Shown: in pieces, positions 53,681 through 64,000 of the stretch | Layout: the number at the start of each line of letters is the position of its first letter | Position numbering within the stretch: position 1 is the first letter of the stretch | Source of the DNA: Botryosphaeria dothidea | Taxonomy: Eukaryota > Ascomycota > Dothideomycetes > Botryosphaeriales > Botryosphaeriaceae | Direction of reading: 5' to 3' | Assembly (NCBI GenBank): GCA_011503125.2 | Contig: WWBZ02000022.1 | Coordinates: forward strand, 682,001-746,000 | DNA length: 64,000 nt | Translations under genes and position numbers: made by a program | Notes under the pieces: generated by a model | Told to the model about the DNA's origin: nothing | The model's input: the letters and a program-made list of their open reading frames with translations, nothing else | Databases searched by the model: none

Positions 53681-54421
53681 GTCGCCTTCCGCCGCAGGCA
53701 GGCGCGCCGCTGACTGATGGGTGAAGCTGCACGTCGCGACTGCCGAGATGGCGCGCACGCGCACCCCCACTGATGAGATACGGCAGCGTGCGTGGGTGCA
53801 GCCAGCCAGCGATGAACTGCACTCGAAGGCCGTAACGGACTGTCGCCCATTGGGCGAGATGCACAGTCCAGGCCAGGGCTGGCCCGTGCTAGCTCTGCAG
53901 AATGGCGCACACGCGAGATGACCACGGCAAGCGCTGACGGCGGCACCGCGGGGCACAGGCTGAGAGCAGGCTAGGCGCTGGAGGGCCGCGCTGTGGCTGC
54001 CTCGCTTCCTGCGGCAGGCAGGGAGGAGGATGGCATTGTTTCTGGAAAGCGCAATGCCGGTTGCGCTCTGGCAATGACGATCAGCAGCGAGTGAGCTGGC
54101 GACCATCACCAGACGGCCGTACGAGGCAGCAGGCCCGAGGCTCGCCTTCGTTTCAGCAGCTGGTGTTTCGGCCGCACCGCACGGGTGCCCAGGGTGGCAA
54201 CTGCCGCGCGGCGAGCGCCGCTGCCGGACTCCGGGCGCACGTGAGGCGGCTGTTCCTGTCGCAGCGGCGCCCTGAGGGACAGAAAAGGCCTGCGCGCGCT
54301 CGGTATTTGGCGATTGCCGTCCAGAAGCAGCACTATCTCCGCCAACCACGGCGCACATGAACCGCCACCAGAAGCCTAGCATTCGCTATCGCGCTGGACT
54401 TAGTAAGTCTCATTTATAGCT

Positions 54422-54429
54422 TGACGTCA
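54422..54429. promoter_or_regulatory. CRE-type bZIP site (TGACGTCA)
   Basis: A perfect TGACGTCA palindrome 400 bases upstream of the preferred P450 start. In fungi this binds ATF/CREB-type bZIP factors linked to stress and secondary metabolism. Function here is inferred from the motif alone. Confidence 0.35.
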
Positions 54430-54821
54430 AACGGCCCCTTTCCAGCCACTTGTACCACGTATAAGAGCCTGCGATCGCCCCTAGCACCTGTGCCTGCGCC
54501 GAAGCGTGCGGCAACCAATGGCCATGCGCCTCAAACTCTGCTACAAATAGCCCCCTATTTCGCCAGCCCTACACAGCAAGCTCACGTAAGTGCTGTCGAT
54601 CGCTGCGTGCATTTGACCCGAGCCGATCCCGGACAAGGTCTCATTCAATCCTCTTCAGATCCCGCTGCGGGCCCGAGCCTGCCCTGTGAGCCAAGCCCGC
54701 GATGTCTGATGGGGGCTGTGTAGGCCGTATGCTCGCCCTCGACAACTCCTCGAGCGGGCTCCATGCTGCTGAACACTCCGTCCTTCTTGAGCACGCCGAC
54801 GTCGTCAAGGCCAACGACCAC

Positions 54822-56497
54822 ATGGCGCGTCCCGCTGCTATCCTGTGCCTGGCCGCCGCTGCCATAGGCTTGTACTTCGTCGCCCACCTCTTCTCGCGGC
54901 GCCATCGCCAGCTGGCCCAATTTCCAGGCCCGCGATGGGCTGCTCACACGCGGTTGTGGCTCGCCCGCGTCGTCAACTCCGGCCGCTCGCCCTACACCTT
55001 CGTGGACGTCAGCAAGAAGTACGGCCCCATGGCCCGCATAGGTCCCAATCACCTCCTCACATCCGACCCCGATTTCGTCCGTCACATTTTGTCCGCCCAT
55101 TCCCGTTACACCCGTGGACCCTGGTATGACTCTATGAGAATCGATCCCCACTCGCCCAACATCGTCTCCGAGCGTAGTGTGCAAAAGCACCACAAACTGC
55201 GCTACCAGATGTCTGCCGGATACGCAGGCAAGGATATCGAGGGCGTCGAGGCCGCCGTCGACGAGCGGTTGATGCACTTCATCGACAAAATTGAAGAGCG
55301 CTGGGTTTCCAAGCCGGGTTCCACCGAGATTTTCGACATCGCCAGGAGGATCCAGTTCTTGACCCTCGACATGATCAGCCAATTGTGTTTTGGCAGAAGC
55401 CTCGGTTTCGTCGAAGCCGACAACGACGCCTTCGAGTTCCAGGCAACGGTCGAGTTCCAGATGCCCATCGTCAACCTGTTCTCCGTCATGGTCGAGCTCA
55501 GTCGCCTCTATGAAATTCTTTCCGGTATTCCTTTCATTAGGAAGGTCATCGTGCCGTCTGCTGGAGACAAGTTCGGCGTCGGCCCCATCATGGCGGTAAG
55601 TCGTCTTGCGTCATCCGGAAGCCGGGTCTTTTCTGACTGCCACAGATATCCCGTGAAGTGATCAACGAGCGTCTCGCTGAAGGTGGAAAGCAAAAGAAAG
55701 ACATGCTTGGCTCCTTCCTCAAGCGTGGCCTCACTCCAGACGAGGTCGAGATGGAAGTCTCGATATCCCTGTACGCCCCTGCATTAGCGAAATTTCCTTT
55801 TACGGTCACTAATCCTTGCTGCAGTATTGCCGGGTCCGATACCACAGCTACCGCCATGCGCGCTATTCTTCTTGCAATCATATCCAACCCCCGCGTGTAT
55901 TCACGACTAGTCCGTGAGATTGACGATGCCATCGCCGCGGGCAAAGTCTCATCGCCTATCCGAGACGACGAGGCTCGGAAGCTACCTTACCTCCAAGCCG
56001 TTATCAAGGAGGGTCTCCGCCGCTTTTCACCCATTACCCAGTTGCGTGAAAGAGTTGTGCCTCCGCAAGGTGACTCATTCAACGGCCAATTCATCCCCGG
56101 CGGTACCTTCATCGGCATCAACTCCTGGACTATCCAATGTAACCCCATTTACGGTGAAGACCCAGAGGTTTTCAGGCCGGAGCGGTGGCTCATCGACGAC
56201 GAAGAACGCCTCAGACAGATGACATACAATCACGAGCTCATTTTTGGTTGGGGAACAACCAGGTGTCTGGGCGTGCCAATTGCGCTGATGAACTTAAACA
56301 AGCTCTTCGTCGAGGTAAGCTTCATTGATATATGCTTACTTTCTAAAGTCTTATTCTGACAATGAAAATAGTTGCTGAGGCGGTACGACATCGAAACAAT
56401 CAACCCCCACAAACCATGGCACAGCGAATGTTACGGCATCTTTTTCCAACGGGACTTCAATGTCCGGATATCCCACCGGCAGGCCGGTTCCACATAA
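54822..56497 (+). CDS. cytochrome P450 monooxygenase
   Basis: ER-anchored haem monooxygenase. Exons 54822-55595, 55646-55770, 55825-56314 and 56372-56497 give 504 residues. Introns are 50, 54 and 57 bases with GTAAGT, GTACGC and GTAAGC donors. The start is placed at the ATG giving MARPAAILCLAAAAIGLYFVAHLF, an immediate membrane anchor followed by QFPGPRWAA. An in-frame ATG at 54702 would add 40 polar residues in front of the anchor, which is unusual for a P450. Landmarks are the C-helix region YDSMRIDPHSPNIVSER, I-helix IAGSDTTATA, ExxR in KEGLRRFSP, FRPERWL, and the haem loop FGWGTTRCLG with Cys447. The overall pattern resembles pisatin-demethylase-like fungal P450s. The substrate is unknown. 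Confidence 0.92.
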
Positions 56498-59400
56498 CTT
56501 TCTAGACTACTCCAAAACGGACCATTTCCTATAGACCCTTTAAACAGGGCGATCTAACGCGGAGCATCCGCCTACTTGCATGCATGCAAAATCTCCTTTC
56601 CATCTCGTCTATCATCAACATTAACCACGTATGTTGCATACATGCAAGATTTTCTTTCTGTGGTAATCTGTTGTCAACATTGCCCACGCAAATTTCCTTG
56701 TCATTTCCGGTCTGCATAGCTGAATTTCAAAGCAGCAGCATCTGCATTGAAGGAGAGAGAGCTACGGCGTTATGTTTACTGCTTTTCACTTTTCCTTGGG
56801 AGTTCAAAAAATACCAGGTGGTCGGATGATCAGGAGGGTTGCGGTTAGAAAAAGTAATTCCCTGCGCAATGGGTGGTTGGTTAATAAAAACGGGGTGGGA
56901 ATTACACATGGATGGCTATCTGCTGGTTTCTTACTTGTCCTCTCTTCATTTTCTTTTCGGTCCTCTACAGAGCGAGATACAACCATCTCTCGTCATCTCT
57001 TGTTTCCTTCTTGTCTATACAAAATTACCCCCCCCATCGCTAGTGTTTTTTGTCTTTACATTTCCTTTACTTGCAGTTGGGCTTTCCGTCTAACTCCGCT
57101 CTCGTCTTTTCCTTTTCCTTTTTTGGTTTTGCATTTGCACATATACTCCTGATTAGTTTTTGCTGTCTTCAGTGGTACGAAAGGAGCGGGCGGAAGGACT
57201 GATTCAAACAACGGGGCCTCGGAGCCAGCCGGTGGAAAGGATAGGAGGAAAGGAGAAAGCTGTTCAAACAATCATGGATGTTTTTCGATCCCTGCTACTG
57301 CTGATTTCGCTTCGTCTCCACATGGCAGTGATCGAAGGGATTACTACTCATGAGTCTATTCCTAGGGATTTTCCCTTGTTGCCCACAATTCACCTCAATA
57401 CCCACCGGCGCCAGCCGTTGGGCTAGGAAGATCAACGTGCGCGCGGGCCTCCATCCGATATATTGTTTAAGTGGCAAGGATGGGGTGAAGAGTGATCTTC
57501 TTGGGAAATACGATCATACCTGGTTTCGGTGATCCGATCTGACGCAGGGATAATCATCAAGCGAGGGGCAAAAAGGGAAGTGGGACAACGTCAGGGGTGG
57601 GCCAAGACGCCGAGTGTACCGTTGTGCTGGGTAGGGAGTGACACAATTAGGGCAATAAGATCGACTGGTAAGACTCAAAATGGTGGGAACGCCTGAAGTA
57701 TGGGGACACTTCGTAAGGAGAGACACAAGATATCAGCAGGGTGCACAGCGGTAAGTGATCGGAGAGGTGGATCCGAAACGGGATTGAGCGGAAACGGGAA
57801 ACGGCTGCAGGCCCATCCGAGTGGCAATACGAGGGTTTGAAGAGAGGTTTTTTTTTTCGGTCGAAAGGTCTGACGTGGGACCCTCCGATCCTTGGGTCTC
57901 TGTTCTCTCTCTCTCTCAGGGGACTTAATGGTGGACAGTGTTTTAAGGCGTTACCAGGGCTCCGGTATATCAATTCTCGTATACCGTTCTTGCGTGACGC
58001 CTCTATCCCTAGACGGGATGCATATAAGGCACGAGCTTCGAGCGTTATAGTGGGCTGATGCGCTGCCTGCCTCGTCTCGGATGGGACTTCCTTTCTCTCC
58101 ATTCACGGTAGTTGGGTGGAGACGCGGTTCGGCGTTGCCCTACTTTCTTCTTCCTCTCGGCCGGTGGATCTTCGAGCGGAGATGATATTCAATGGCTAGT
58201 CGATCCTGTTAATATAAATCCGGGTAACTGCGCTGTATAGTCGGCATCCTCTGCTGCGGGGAACCAACTCGAAGTCCCCGCTATTTCACCGCAATTTTGT
58301 GGAGAATCCAACAAATTCTCCTCAGTCCGATAATCCCCTCACTCTTCGGTAGCAATCATCGGGTACTATAATCTCCGCGACTCCGACGGACCATTTTCCT
58401 CTTTCTTTTGTGTTCCGATAGCTAAGGACGTAAGAAAAGCGGCACAGCAATGACGTTTACTTGTCGTGCAATTCCTCCTTCATGACCCAGAGCCGGCGGA
58501 CTTCTCCGACACCTTTTCACATGTCACATCGCGGTATTGTGTATATGCTTATACAGCAGATGGTTGTACGACAAGTTAGAAACTTCAGGAGACGTGGACC
58601 ATCCTCTTCATGTGTCCATGCAGTACTAGCGGTATCAAACAAGATAAGGCGAAGCTGAGGTAAAGCTGGGCACAGCCTGGAGCACATGTAGAAAATCCCC
58701 CGAGCTGAAATGAGCAAGAGCCCCAAGCAATCGAAGATGTTGATTTTGAGAGTTTTTTTCTTAAGTATCGGAGTGAGAAGCGAAATACAAAAGAGAGAAA
58801 CAGTAAGAAAGCTCAGAGAAATCAAAGGAACATGTGGGGAGGGCGACGTAGGACAAATACAGATTCAAGGCTGTTGGACGAGATCGGGGTGCCTAGCAAA
58901 TCAAGCCGGCTTGACAGATCTCAAGCTATCCTACCATTGAACATTCCCTCAGAAGCAGTGTGACCTTGAGCTGCCGTTCATGGTGGCTTCTAGAAGTAGG
59001 TAGCCCGCATATCACCTCCTTTGGGAGACTTGATTTGACTCTTGGCAAGAAGGCTTGCCCATAAGGCCGCTGCAACTCTGAACATTACCTGATTTAGTAA
59101 GAGCAAAGCTACTTTTAAATTAGGGGAGCCGTAAACCCCCACGTGCTAGGCTTTCAAGCAACTTGCAATCCTCGCAAGCCAAATCAAATCTCACCACCTC
59201 TTCGGCAAGCCACCTTCGGGCGGCGGCTTGGTAGGGTCAAATCGACTTGTTGAAACGGTAGATGAGATGCAGTCGTCAGAACTTCCGCCGTGGCAGTAAC
59301 ACATAGCGGAGAGCGGAATGGTTTCGTCGCAGTTAAATCCTGAGTACTCCCACGTTTCTGGAAGGGGGAGTGGATTGAAGACCGGCTCCCAGAAGAGAAC

Positions 59401-61678
59401 AGACTTCAAACTCCCGAAGCCTACTGTGTGTAACTCATCACGCGTTTATCTGTAGTACGAACGTCCAGATAAAGTTTGTCCCGCCCTTGTCGTACAGACT
59501 TGGCCTGCATGTTACATTTTTGGCCCCCAAAACCGCCAACCGAGAAGTTCTCGCGGCACGGGGAAGCGGATCTGGCTTCCCCGACTCCGAGCGTGCGTGC
59601 ATTTGTGTGGCGGAGACGACATGGCGGGTAGCCAATCAAAGTCTGGCGGTGTTGTTGGACAGGAAAACGCATTGTTGAACGCATATTAGGAACTAAGACG
59701 GTCGTGGAGGGGACGCGTTTCGTAGATGCAAAGCGAAATATAGGGTGGTCCCGCGGGACTGTCTGACGGTAGGCACGGGAAGGTTGGCGATAGCCGAATC
59801 TATGGAGCAGGCGGGGAGGCGGGAAATCATTGTTGGGGGTAATAGAGTTCAGCCACTATGGGGCGCATTTTGGATACACGCATGCTGTGCTGTCAAGGGA
59901 CACGAGAAAGAGTGAATCAAGGAGCTGCGCACTAAATCAAACCAGAGTATTTTGCTGGATGAAGTAATCCTTTAACTTGTTACGCAACGTTTGCACGCAC
60001 GCGGATGTGTGGACGGCCATTAGCGGCGGTTTTTGGCGTGTGTGGCTGAAAAATGGAAGTTGTAACATGCCCTACCGCCATGCCGGTCATTGGCGGAGGA
60101 ATTGATCATGCGCCGTGCTGACGGTGGCATCCAGCCAAGGAAAAGGGAAGCCAGTCGAAGGGAGAAGGGAATTTGTGGTGGAGACGGCTTCTGGAGTGGA
60201 TCCAGATCCATGGGTAGCGCCGTGGCGTGGGCAGAGAAATGGTTCGATTGTGACGGATGCGCTTATCTTGTGGGAGATGCAGGTTTCCGATTCGGAATTG
60301 GCTCCGTGGACTAGATCGGGAGGGGCCATCGGAGCGGGTAAAGGGCCGCAGGGTTCCTTGCAGAGAGCCTCTGCTGTGATTTGGAGTATGCACGTTGTGA
60401 TTGGCAGCGCGTCGTTGTTCAGTTGGGTGAAGTGATTGGAGTGACAAGATGCTAGCTCGCGATGGACCGCGTGCCACTTGAGCGCGCCCAAAACCGAAAA
60501 CGTCTCCCCTGGAAGATAGCAACTACAAACTTCTCGTTCCCAGTTCCCTCTGGCCATCAATGATGAGCAAGCGACATTTGGTGGCGCTCTCCTAATTCGT
60601 GCATCACGGCGGCATGTCTGCCGACATTATTATGGCAGGTTTGGTGAGGAAGGCAAGCGAAAGCTTGATTGATCCAGAATTTACATGGATTCCATCAGCG
60701 AATCATGACCCCATTGTAGATAAACTACGTATGCTGTATGACCTGCAGGTACGAACTCTTCTGTAGAGAGCTTGTAGCTGCCATTGTTTCAAGGCGATGA
60801 CATTTCTTCTTCCATTCCTCAGATCCCCCGTCGTCAGGCCTTGATGAGCCGGGCATGCGTCATTCAGGCAACGCGTTGATCAGAAACCGTCTCAATGCTC
60901 TGCCCGGACGAGAGAGCCATGCCTACGTCCGGAGGCGTCTTAAGAGGGCGCATCGTTAGAAGATTAAGGTGAGAGTGGGGGGTTTCGAACTCCGCAAGCT
61001 TGTCTACGGGAGTCCCATGTCTTGGGGAGTAGTTTCGGTGGCATTGCCGATAATATCGGAAGATCCGACATGCATCCAAACACCAGAAATGTACATGTCG
61101 CCGATAGCAAGCCGACATCGGTTGCACACGAGCCACGGACCGGCACGGTCATAGGCTCGCAAGGAAGGAGCGTTGTTCTGTATCACATCTGCGTGCTATG
61201 CGCACTGCCGTCGGACAAATGAGCATCCTCTTAGGTCCGAGAAATCCGTGAGGACCCAATTGGCTTCTTTTTTTCTCTCAGTAGCCGCGCGTCAGATCCC
61301 AGTGTCTGGCATGGTTAATCCTTGCTCGCTAATCTAGATCCCATGCAGAACACGATTTGACAGCTCCCAGTAACTGCAAATCTTCTTCGTAGGTATGTGT
61401 CTGAATCAAGGGAGGATGGCAATTCCGCCGGGGGAGAACGGGTCCTTACGGCGGATTCGAGATCCGGTCCGATGATGTGCACGTTCCGCCACAACGCTCT
61501 TGCAGGAGTTGCGCCGAAGGGTGAATTGAAAATCCTGAATGCCGCGGTGGATCTCCCGAGAGGGTGGAGTGCCTTAGGCGTAAGATCCAGAAGGGTCTCT
61601 CAAACATTGTTGCAGATAGATCCGGCCCGTTGTGAAAGAAAGAAGAACATGTATTCGTCATCGAAAGAAGGAGAACTT
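56498..61678. other. 5.2-kb gene-poor region
   Basis: No convincing gene over the whole stretch. There are T-rich and CT-repeat tracts (57902-57919) and many frames below 160 codons without similarity or with non-ATG starts. A 72-codon minus-strand frame at 59191-59409 has a somewhat protein-like composition but no ATG and no family. It is the largest gene-free block in the window. Confidence 0.5.
57902..57919. repeat. CT dinucleotide repeat
   Basis: Uninterrupted CT units (TCTCTCTCTCTC-type) inside the gene-poor region. Confidence 0.7.
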
Positions 61679-63172
61679 TCATTTCATGAGCCTTTCGATC
61701 TGTCCCAGCGGAACGGTCGTGTGTTCGACATTTGCTGAATGTGTGGTGGTCCCTCCTGGTCCGTCAAAAGTACTCTCAGACCCTACGGGACGCACGTGGT
61801 CAACCACATATGGATCTTTATAGTGCTTAGCCGCCTCTGGTGTACGCCTGCCACTAGATCTGCTATCGTAGGTCCTAAGCTCCGTCTCGGACCCTGCTGT
61901 GGCTGGCCGTTCCTCTAACCTGCTCTCGGTCTGCACAATGACTTCATCGACGACGAAAATCTTTCCGAAGGTCAGGGCCGAGATCAGGGGCCAGAATATA
62001 GGTATGCTGGCACACAGAATGGCGACGTCGACCTCAAGACAGGATAATACAATCGAGGTTGGAGCCAGCCATGTTGGATCGGCGACGGGATAAGTTCCGG
62101 CGCGTGTTTCGACAATACTTGCTAGACGTGCGATGCTTATGGCCACAACTCTGATTGTAGGTTAGCCTGGTATTTGCTTCCTGGTAGAGCTGAACCGTCT
62201 AGACTTACACTGAGCCCATGATGGCCAATCCAGCAATGGCATACTTTCGCTTGCCTTGTAGGTCGATGGTCGATAGGGAAAAAATCGGGAACATGAGGAC
62301 GACGATGTCGAAGGCCATGTTGAAGGCGGAATGTGTCGTGAACGACGCGAAAAAGGCATCCGCATCCTCTGATCCAATTCCGAAGCCGAAGCATTTTCCA
62401 GGAGTTGACCAACTCCAGAACTTCTTGACAGGCGAGCAGCTGAAGACAAGCAAAAAGACGAAGGTGATGCCCCAAGCAGATATTATGACGGTCAAGGCGA
62501 TGATTGTGAGATATATGGTGGAGCGCTTCTCGAATAGACGAAGATACTGCACCAGAAGGGAGACTTTGATGAGGGTAGTTGAGAAGAAGTAGGAGATTGT
62601 TGCTGCCCAGAACCACTAAGACCACATGATTAGCATCGTCAAAAAATGATTGAGGTGTAATTGGACTTACGTAGAGGTAGTCTGAATATGTACCCAATGT
62701 CAAAGAGAGAACATGGTGTCCGAGACCATAGTCAGGCACTGTTTGGCATCAGTGATGTGGTGACGGCAATTTTTCTGTCTTCAACTTACGGATGATGACG
62801 AATGCCGTGCCAATCGTCACCGAAACCTGATACTATCATCAGTGAATGACTCTGAGCATTTCTGAGAAGACACGCTTACAGCGGCGAGAACGACGGTGAG
62901 ATCATCCCAACCGGCGGCGCGAGTGAGTTTGAAGCGGGCATAAAGCCTGAGAAAGACGGCAACCCAGGCCAAAATCTGCAAAAGGTGGCCAGTTAGGACA
63001 AGAAAAATGCAAGGCTGTGTAGTGAGCTCACTTGGAAAATAATAGTCACGGCCAAGATGGTGTTTTTTCTGTTGATGGGCGGAATGTTCTGTTCGGCAGC
63101 TGCGGCACTGATGAAGCCGCTGGAGCTGGTTTCTAACAGTTCACCAACACGTTGTTCGGGAATGGCGACCAT
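61679..63172 (-). CDS. fungal rhodopsin-domain integral membrane protein
   Basis: Six exons, minus strand: 63172-63032, 62975-62880, 62826-62790, 62738-62671, 62615-62209, 62150-61679, giving 406 residues with every junction in frame. Introns are 51-58 bases and have good donors (GTGAGC or GTAAG). Seven membrane helices are predicted, in the pattern of the fungal rhodopsin-like (DUF3468, satratoxin-cluster SAT4-like) family. Marks are RLYARFKLTRAAGWDDLTVVLA after TM1-2, PDYGLGHHV, a YFFSTTLIKVSLLVQYLRLF helix, a Cys pair (FSCSPVKKFWSWSTPGKCF), FNMAFDIVVLMFPIFSL, and a last helix pair with IVLSCLEVDVAILCASIPIFWPLI. The 110-residue C-terminal tail is cytosolic and polar. These proteins resemble seven-helix receptors; some are linked to surface sensing, but most have no assigned role. 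The start is the ATG in GCC-ATGG context. Confidence 0.9.
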
Positions 63173-64000
63173 GGCGGCAAAAGCATGAGGGGAGAGGATA
63201 GGGCAATGGTAGAGCGCCTATCCGGGACTATATTACGGCAAGGCAAAGAAGGAGAAACAGTTTCTTAAGAGACGGAGATGAGAGAATTGAGGCCCTGGAC
63301 CCAGGAAGCCGTTGCGGGCAGGGCCGTGTCAGGCTCGAGCGTGGGCAGAGGAGCCGGGAAGGACAAGCGTGAAACTGGCAGCTGGGCTACGGCGCCCCGC
63401 AGCATTTGTCCAGAAAGATAAGCGAGCGTGCAGGTTGTGAGCAGGGCGGGAACCATGTCTGTCTGGCGTGGCAGGGGCACACCAACGGCACGGTCGACAT
63501 TGGCAATGTGCAAGGCCAAGAGGAGTGAGTGATAGCGCGGCCTCACTCCGAATGCTCCGTCGCGCCGCCGGCAGCGCCATTCCGGGAACCCTGGTATATG
63601 CAGCAGGACTCCCCGGCAGCAGCATTGGCTTCGGGGTCTGGCTGCAGGATCGCGGTAGGATTGCCCCTGGGGCGGGCTATGCATAGCATGACGGCGTCAC
63701 GGTGGACGAGCACCGGCAAGACGGCATGGTGAAGCGAGATGCAGGCGTTGTGGTGACGACACGAGAGACAGGTTGAGGAGCGGATGTGGAGCAGGCGTGG
63801 CGCGCGGCGACAGCGGCTCGGGCACACCAGCCTGGGGCCGTTGCTGCAGCTGCGGTTCGCGGTTTGCGCGTCGTGCGACTCAGCGCGCCAAGGCTCAATA
63901 TTCGAATACGTGCCGACTGCTCGCCTGTTGCGGCACGACTTCCTCTGCGCTCTCGCTGCTCGACGGTTACGCCCGCACGCCGCATGACGACGGGCCACTT
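63173..64000. other. upstream region of the rhodopsin-domain gene
   Basis: GC-rich, with overlapping chance frames on both strands, probably promoter of the minus-strand membrane-protein gene. No gene recognised before the window ends. Confidence 0.45.

Larger units (their letters stand above)
52472..54821. other. 2.3-kb GC-rich intergenic region
   Basis: Divergent promoter space between the MFS and P450 genes. Many short GC-driven frames without ATG or family similarity. Contains the tandem repeat at 53623-53680 and a CRE-type palindrome at 54422. No gene recognised. Confidence 0.5.

Noticed and set aside
54702..54821. Longer N-terminus for the second P450
   Set aside because: The ATG at 54702 adds 40 polar residues before the membrane anchor, contrary to the usual P450 layout, so the internal ATG at 54822 was preferred.
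59191..59409. Cysteine-containing 72-codon minus-strand frame
   Set aside because: The translation looks somewhat protein-like, but there is no ATG, no clear upstream exon and no recognisable family. Could be a last exon, but not supported.
60961..61060. tRNA gene on the minus strand
   Set aside because: A GTTCGAAACC-like B box is present, but no A box or cloverleaf stems could be found at the right spacing.

Overview
The window is nuclear DNA from a filamentous ascomycete (Pezizomycotina). Genes have short introns (about 42-140 bases) with GTRNGT-type donors and CTNAC-like branch sites. The gene content is also typical: HET-domain protein, DUF1772, fungal rhodopsin-like membrane protein, CE12 and GH16 secreted enzymes, cytochromes P450, and an allantoate/nicotinate-type MFS carrier. 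Moderate-to-high GC would fit a Dothideomycete, but that is only a guess. Exon boundaries below were worked out by hand from splice signals and frame continuity.

Left part (1-15.8 kb): the 3' end of a UPF0303/HbpS-like gene, a YAT-type amino-acid permease, the mitochondrial Lon protease (Pim1), an eight-exon secreted GH16 glucanase on the minus strand, then 4.4 kb without a convincing gene before a small secreted cysteine-containing protein with a Kex2-type site.

Middle part (16-31 kb): an accessory-looking region. About 3.3 kb of gene-poor DNA is followed by a possible 91-residue membrane protein, a 5'-truncated aconitase pseudogene, a HET-domain gene, a DUF2786 protein with an AT-hook, a decayed tandem copy of that gene, and a gene fusing a RING finger to a YEATS domain. 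An SDR and a cytochrome P450 follow in convergent orientation. The P450 has an apparently defective first splice acceptor.

Right part (36-64 kb): a large divergent protein kinase; a secreted zinc protease (HExxHxxxxxD); a membrane-anchored six-hairpin glycosidase divergent from a DUF1772 protein; a 2,3-dihydroxybenzoate decarboxylase-like amidohydrolase; a rhamnogalacturonan acetylesterase; an MFS anion:cation symporter; a second P450; about 5.2 kb without a recognisable gene; and a rhodopsin-domain integral membrane protein. No tRNA, rRNA, CRISPR array or intact transposon was recognised.

The genes do not form one obvious pathway. There are three loose themes: plant-wall and glucan degradation (GH16, six-hairpin glycosidase, CE12, secreted protease); oxidative or aromatic metabolism (two P450s, SDR, decarboxylase, DUF1772); and a rearranged block with pseudogenes, a HET gene and chromatin/ubiquitin-type domains.
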